Notes under the pieces: generated by a model | Databases searched by the model: none | What the model saw: the letters and a program-made list of their open reading frames with translations, nothing else | What the model was told of the DNA's origin: nothing | Source of the DNA: Nocardia concava NBRC 100430 | GTDB taxonomy: Bacteria > Actinomycetota > Actinomycetes > Mycobacteriales > Mycobacteriaceae | Assembly: GCF_000308815.1 (NCBI RefSeq) | Contig: NZ_BAFX01000124.1 | Coordinates: 148,624-212,623 of the forward strand | Reading direction: 5' to 3' | DNA: 64,000 bases | Shown: positions 49,105 through 64,000 of the stretch, piece by piece | Layout: each line of letters begins with the position of its first letter | How positions within the stretch are numbered: the stretch's first letter is position 1 | Position numbers and translations under genes: made by a program

Positions 49105-49901
49105 CCTACCGAACCCTGAATCTCGAAGTCTCCGACCGCATCGCGACCATCACCCTCGACCGCCCCGCCCACCGCAACGCCTTCACCCGCGAAATGGGCA
49201 CCGAACTCTCCGATGCCTACCGCACCTGCGACGCGGACCCCGAAACCCGCGTAATCATCCTCACCGGCACCCCACCCGCGTTCTGTGCGGGCGCCGACCT
49301 CACCCCCGGCGAAGCCACCTTCACCTCTCCCGCAACCGATTTCAGCGCCGCAGGCGTCAACCCACCTGCCTGGCGCCTCCGCAAACCGGTCATCGCAGCC
49401 GTCAACGGCCATGCCATCGGCATAGGCCTAACCCTCGCCCTCCAATGCGACCTCCGCATCATGTCCACCGAAGCCAAATACGCCATCCCCCAAGTCCGCC
49501 GAGGCATCCTCCCCGACGCCTACTCCCACTGGACCCTCCCCCGCCTCATAGGCATCTCCCGAGCCGCCCAACTAATCCTCACCGGAACAACTTTCACCGG
49601 CGACCAGGCCGCTGACTGGGGTCTGTCCGTCCAGTCCCTCCCCGCCGACCAGGTCCTCGAAGCCGCCCACACCCTGGCCCGCGATATCGCCACCAACACC
49701 GCCCCACTCTCGGTAGCCGCCGCCAAACAACTCCTCTGGTCCACCTTCGAACGCGACGCCACAGCCACCGGCACCGCCGAAACCGCCCTCCACCACACCC
49801 TCATGTCCCACCCCGACGCCAAGGAGGGCGTCCGCGCCTACCTCGACCACCGCACCCCCACCTGGACCGGCGACCTCGCCGACCTCGACGACCCGTCGTG
49901 A
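49101..49901 (+). CDS. enoyl-CoA hydratase/isomerase family protein
   Basis: A 266-residue crotonase-fold enzyme. The oxyanion-hole segments are TPPAFCAGADLTPGE and NGHAIGIGLTLALQCDLRI, and the active-site region is AIPQVRRGILPDAYSHWTLP. The last block lacks the usual pair of catalytic Glu residues, so its activity may be isomerase-, dehalogenase- or hydrolase-like. It is the second gene of an operon with IclR. Confidence 0.88.
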   Translation: MTYRTLNLEVSDRIATITLDRPAHRNAFTREMGTELSDAYRTCDADPETRVIILTGTPPAFCAGADLTPGEATFTSPATDFSAAGVNPPAWRLRKPVIAAVNGHAIGIGLTLALQCDLRIMSTEAKYAIPQVRRGILPDAYSHWTLPRLIGISRAAQLILTGTTFTGDQAADWGLSVQSLPADQVLEAAHTLARDIATNTAPLSVAAAKQLLWSTFERDATATGTAETALHHTLMSHPDAKEGVRAYLDHRTPTWTGDLADLDDPS

Positions 49902-50019
49902 CCCCGACTCGCGCGATCCGGCTAGGGCAGCAGGGTTGCGGGGTCGAGGGTGTCGCCGATGAGTACCCCGACGCCGAGCATCATCGAATCCCGTCGGGCA
50001 TGGCTAGTGCGAGGCGGTC

Positions 50020-51324
50020 TCACGGGACCGTCACCGGGAAGTCGCAGCTGGCGGGGGGATCTACGAGGTCGCAGTCGGTGGGTGGGCGGGTGGGGAGGTA
50101 GTCGGTGGGGACGCCGTTGTTGGCGATGATGGCTTGGTAGGTGGGGACTGCGTCTGTGGAGGTTCGGGTCAAGGTTGGGTCCGTCAGGGCGTTGACGGTG
50201 TAGAGGCCGAATCTTGGGGTGTAGGAGGACCATTCGTAGTTGTCGGTGAGGCTCCAGTAGTTGTAGCCGATTACGTTTATGCCGGTGGATTTGGCTCGTT
50301 GGAGCCAGTAGATGGTGTCGCGGAGGTGGGCAGAGCGGGTGTAGCCGTCGGGGCGGGGGCGGTCGTCTTGGGTGGGGATGCCGTTTTCGACTATCCAGAG
50401 GGGCTTGTCGGGGAAGAGTTGTGAATAGTGTTGGAGGGCGAAGTAGATGCCCTCGGGGTGGACTGGGAGGTCCCACATGCCGGTGGGGGTGGGGGTGGTG
50501 GCGGCTAGTTGCGGAGGTTCGTAGCCGAAGTAGTAGTCGATGCCGATGAAATCGAGTTTGTCGGCGATTAGGGACATCAGGGGGCCGTTTACTTGGGATT
50601 CGGCTCCTGCCACGTAGCCGACATTGCTGGTTACCAAGGCATTTGGTTGGACCATGTGGATGTAGCCGTAGATGTTGTTGTGCGCCTGGGCAACTCGGTC
50701 GAGCATGCGGTCCGGGTTGGTGCCGTTCTGGTGGAACTCGTGCATGATGTAGGCGACCGGCTCGTTGATGGTTACCCAGATTGGGTTGTGCACCGCGTAG
50801 CGGTCTACGACCTTGCGCATGTTCGCGAGCCAGTCGGTGACCATGGCAGGGTTGGACCAGCCGCCTCGGTCGGATTCCCAGCCGGGGTAGACCCAGTGGT
50901 CGAGGGTGAGCATGGGGCGCATGCCTGCGGCTTCGATGGTGGAGATGACGTCGTCGTAGTAGGCGAAAGCCGCCGGGTCCCAGAGGTCCGGTTGGGGTTG
51001 TAGGCGGGCCCATTCGAGGCCGATGCGGAATACCTTGACGCCCAGGTTCTTTGCCAGGGCTATGTCGGAGCGGTATCGGGTGCGGAAGTCGACGGAATCG
51101 CCGAGGCGGTCCCAGGCGGGATTGGCCTCGATATAGCGGGTCCAATTGCTGTCGGGTGACTGGCCTTCGGATTGGAAGCCGGACGCGGCCACGCCCCAGA
51201 GGAATCCGTCGCCGAGTACACCGCCGTGAGTTTCGGGTGCGGTGCGGGCGGCGGCGGGGACCAGGAGCAGGGTGGCGGCCGCAACGAGGCAGGACGCGAC
51301 GAGGCAGCGGAATCGAGTGCGCAT
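50020..51324 (-). CDS. secreted glycoside hydrolase family 1
   Basis: A 434-residue retaining beta-glycosidase with a TIM-barrel. Acid/base Glu188 is in WVTINEPVAY, and nucleophile Glu313 in LWIVENGIP. The N-terminal 28 residues form a signal peptide (CLVASCLVAAATLLLVPAAA), unusual for GH1, whose members are mostly cytoplasmic. The ATG at 51324 has GGAGAA upstream. It follows the NRPS stop on the same strand, but a hairpin separates them, so it is probably its own unit. The substrate is unknown. The 118-bp gap before it (49902-50019) holds nothing I can name. Confidence 0.88.
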   Translation of the reverse strand: MRTRFRCLVASCLVAAATLLLVPAAARTAPETHGGVLGDGFLWGVAASGFQSEGQSPDSNWTRYIEANPAWDRLGDSVDFRTRYRSDIALAKNLGVKVFRIGLEWARLQPQPDLWDPAAFAYYDDVISTIEAAGMRPMLTLDHWVYPGWESDRGGWSNPAMVTDWLANMRKVVDRYAVHNPIWVTINEPVAYIMHEFHQNGTNPDRMLDRVAQAHNNIYGYIHMVQPNALVTSNVGYVAGAESQVNGPLMSLIADKLDFIGIDYYFGYEPPQLAATTPTPTGMWDLPVHPEGIYFALQHYSQLFPDKPLWIVENGIPTQDDRPRPDGYTRSAHLRDTIYWLQRAKSTGINVIGYNYWSLTDNYEWSSYTPRFGLYTVNALTDPTLTRTSTDAVPTYQAIIANNGVPTDYLPTRPPTDCDLVDPPASCDFPVTVP

Positions 51325-51450
51325 CAGCACTTCTCCAGGAGCAGCACTCGAAATGAGTGAAAAGGACTACTTACTCCTGGATAGCTGACATTGATTGCGG
51401 AAATATGCCAGCTCGGCAGTGGTTTGGCACGGGAGCCTCACATTACGAAC

Positions 51451-51488
51451 TCGCCGGTGGCAGACAAGAGAACGTCTGCCACCGGCGA
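51451..51488. terminator. hairpin terminator after NRPS gene
   Basis: TCGCCGGTGGCAGA (51451-51464) pairs perfectly with TCTGCCACCGGCGA (51475-51488) around a 10-nt loop. It lies 7 bp beyond the NRPS stop on the minus strand. No T-run follows, so termination may need other signals. Confidence 0.65.
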
Positions 51489-51495
51489 TTCGCGT

Positions 51496-64000
<12,505 letters not shown>

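Noticed and set aside
49922..49990. Short minus-strand tail reading MMLGVGVLIGDTLDPATLLP
   Set aside because: It looks like a protein C-terminus, but it is only about 20 codons with no other support, and no family could be recognised.

Overview
The window is high-GC actinobacterial chromosome of Nocardia/Rhodococcus type. This is inferred from uniformly GC-rich codon third positions, frequent GTG/TTG starts, an actinobacterial QcrB, a mycobacterial-type alpha-methylacyl-CoA racemase under a KstR-like box, F420-type (LLM) and Dyp/encapsulin genes, and a giant NRPS. No tRNA, rRNA, CRISPR array, insertion sequence or prophage was seen. Genes are dense and in short operons on both strands.

Layout. 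1-3.1 kb: 3' part of a PcrA/UvrD helicase, a scar with a transporter tail, and a HigB/HigA-like toxin-antitoxin pair whose toxin lacks its N-terminus. 3.1-8.7 kb: a stand-alone qcrB paralogue coupled to a small protein, an SRPBCC-epimerase fusion, a DUF3224/SDR pair, and mcr downstream of a KstR box. 8.8-20.6 kb: ordinary metabolic and regulatory genes (HhH protein, AidB-like dehydrogenase, TetR, enoyl-CoA hydratase, condensation-like acyltransferase, carboxylesterase, MocR/DUF2630, DUF4184, flavin split-barrel protein, Fpg/Nei glycosylase, nitroreductase/HxlR). 20.6-25.1 kb: cobF, thyA-folA, a cupin, and a DyP peroxidase-encapsulin operon in which the peroxidase carries a shell-targeting tail. 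25.1-33.1 kb: GlxA/AraC regulator opposite an isochorismatase-like hydrolase, a serine hydrolase, NUDIX, a small secreted protein, a drug-type MFS exporter and a TerD-TerA fusion.

33.1-40.6 kb is a TetR-linked operon: permease, two DUF1989 proteins, a carboxyltransferase and allophanate hydrolase. It matches the guanidine (formerly urea) carboxylase nitrogen pathway, but the carboxylase has only its carboxyltransferase part; no biotin carboxylase or biotin carrier domain is present in the window. 40.6-51.3 kb: patatin, MarR/SGNH hydrolase with interleaved divergent promoters, a vanadium-haloperoxidase relative lacking the vanadate-binding His, an ABC exporter, an LLM oxidoreductase, IclR/enoyl-CoA hydratase, and a secreted GH1 glycosidase.

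51.5-64 kb is the 3' part of one NRPS gene on the minus strand, running off the window: C(partial)-A-PCP-C-A-PCP-C-A-PCP-E-C-truncated A. Two features stand out. A palindromic repeat that also sits between two convergent genes at 7.5 kb lies in frame inside the second adenylation domain. The protein ends in a degenerate, truncated adenylation domain without carrier or thioesterase. These, with the split carboxylase, are the best leads in the window.
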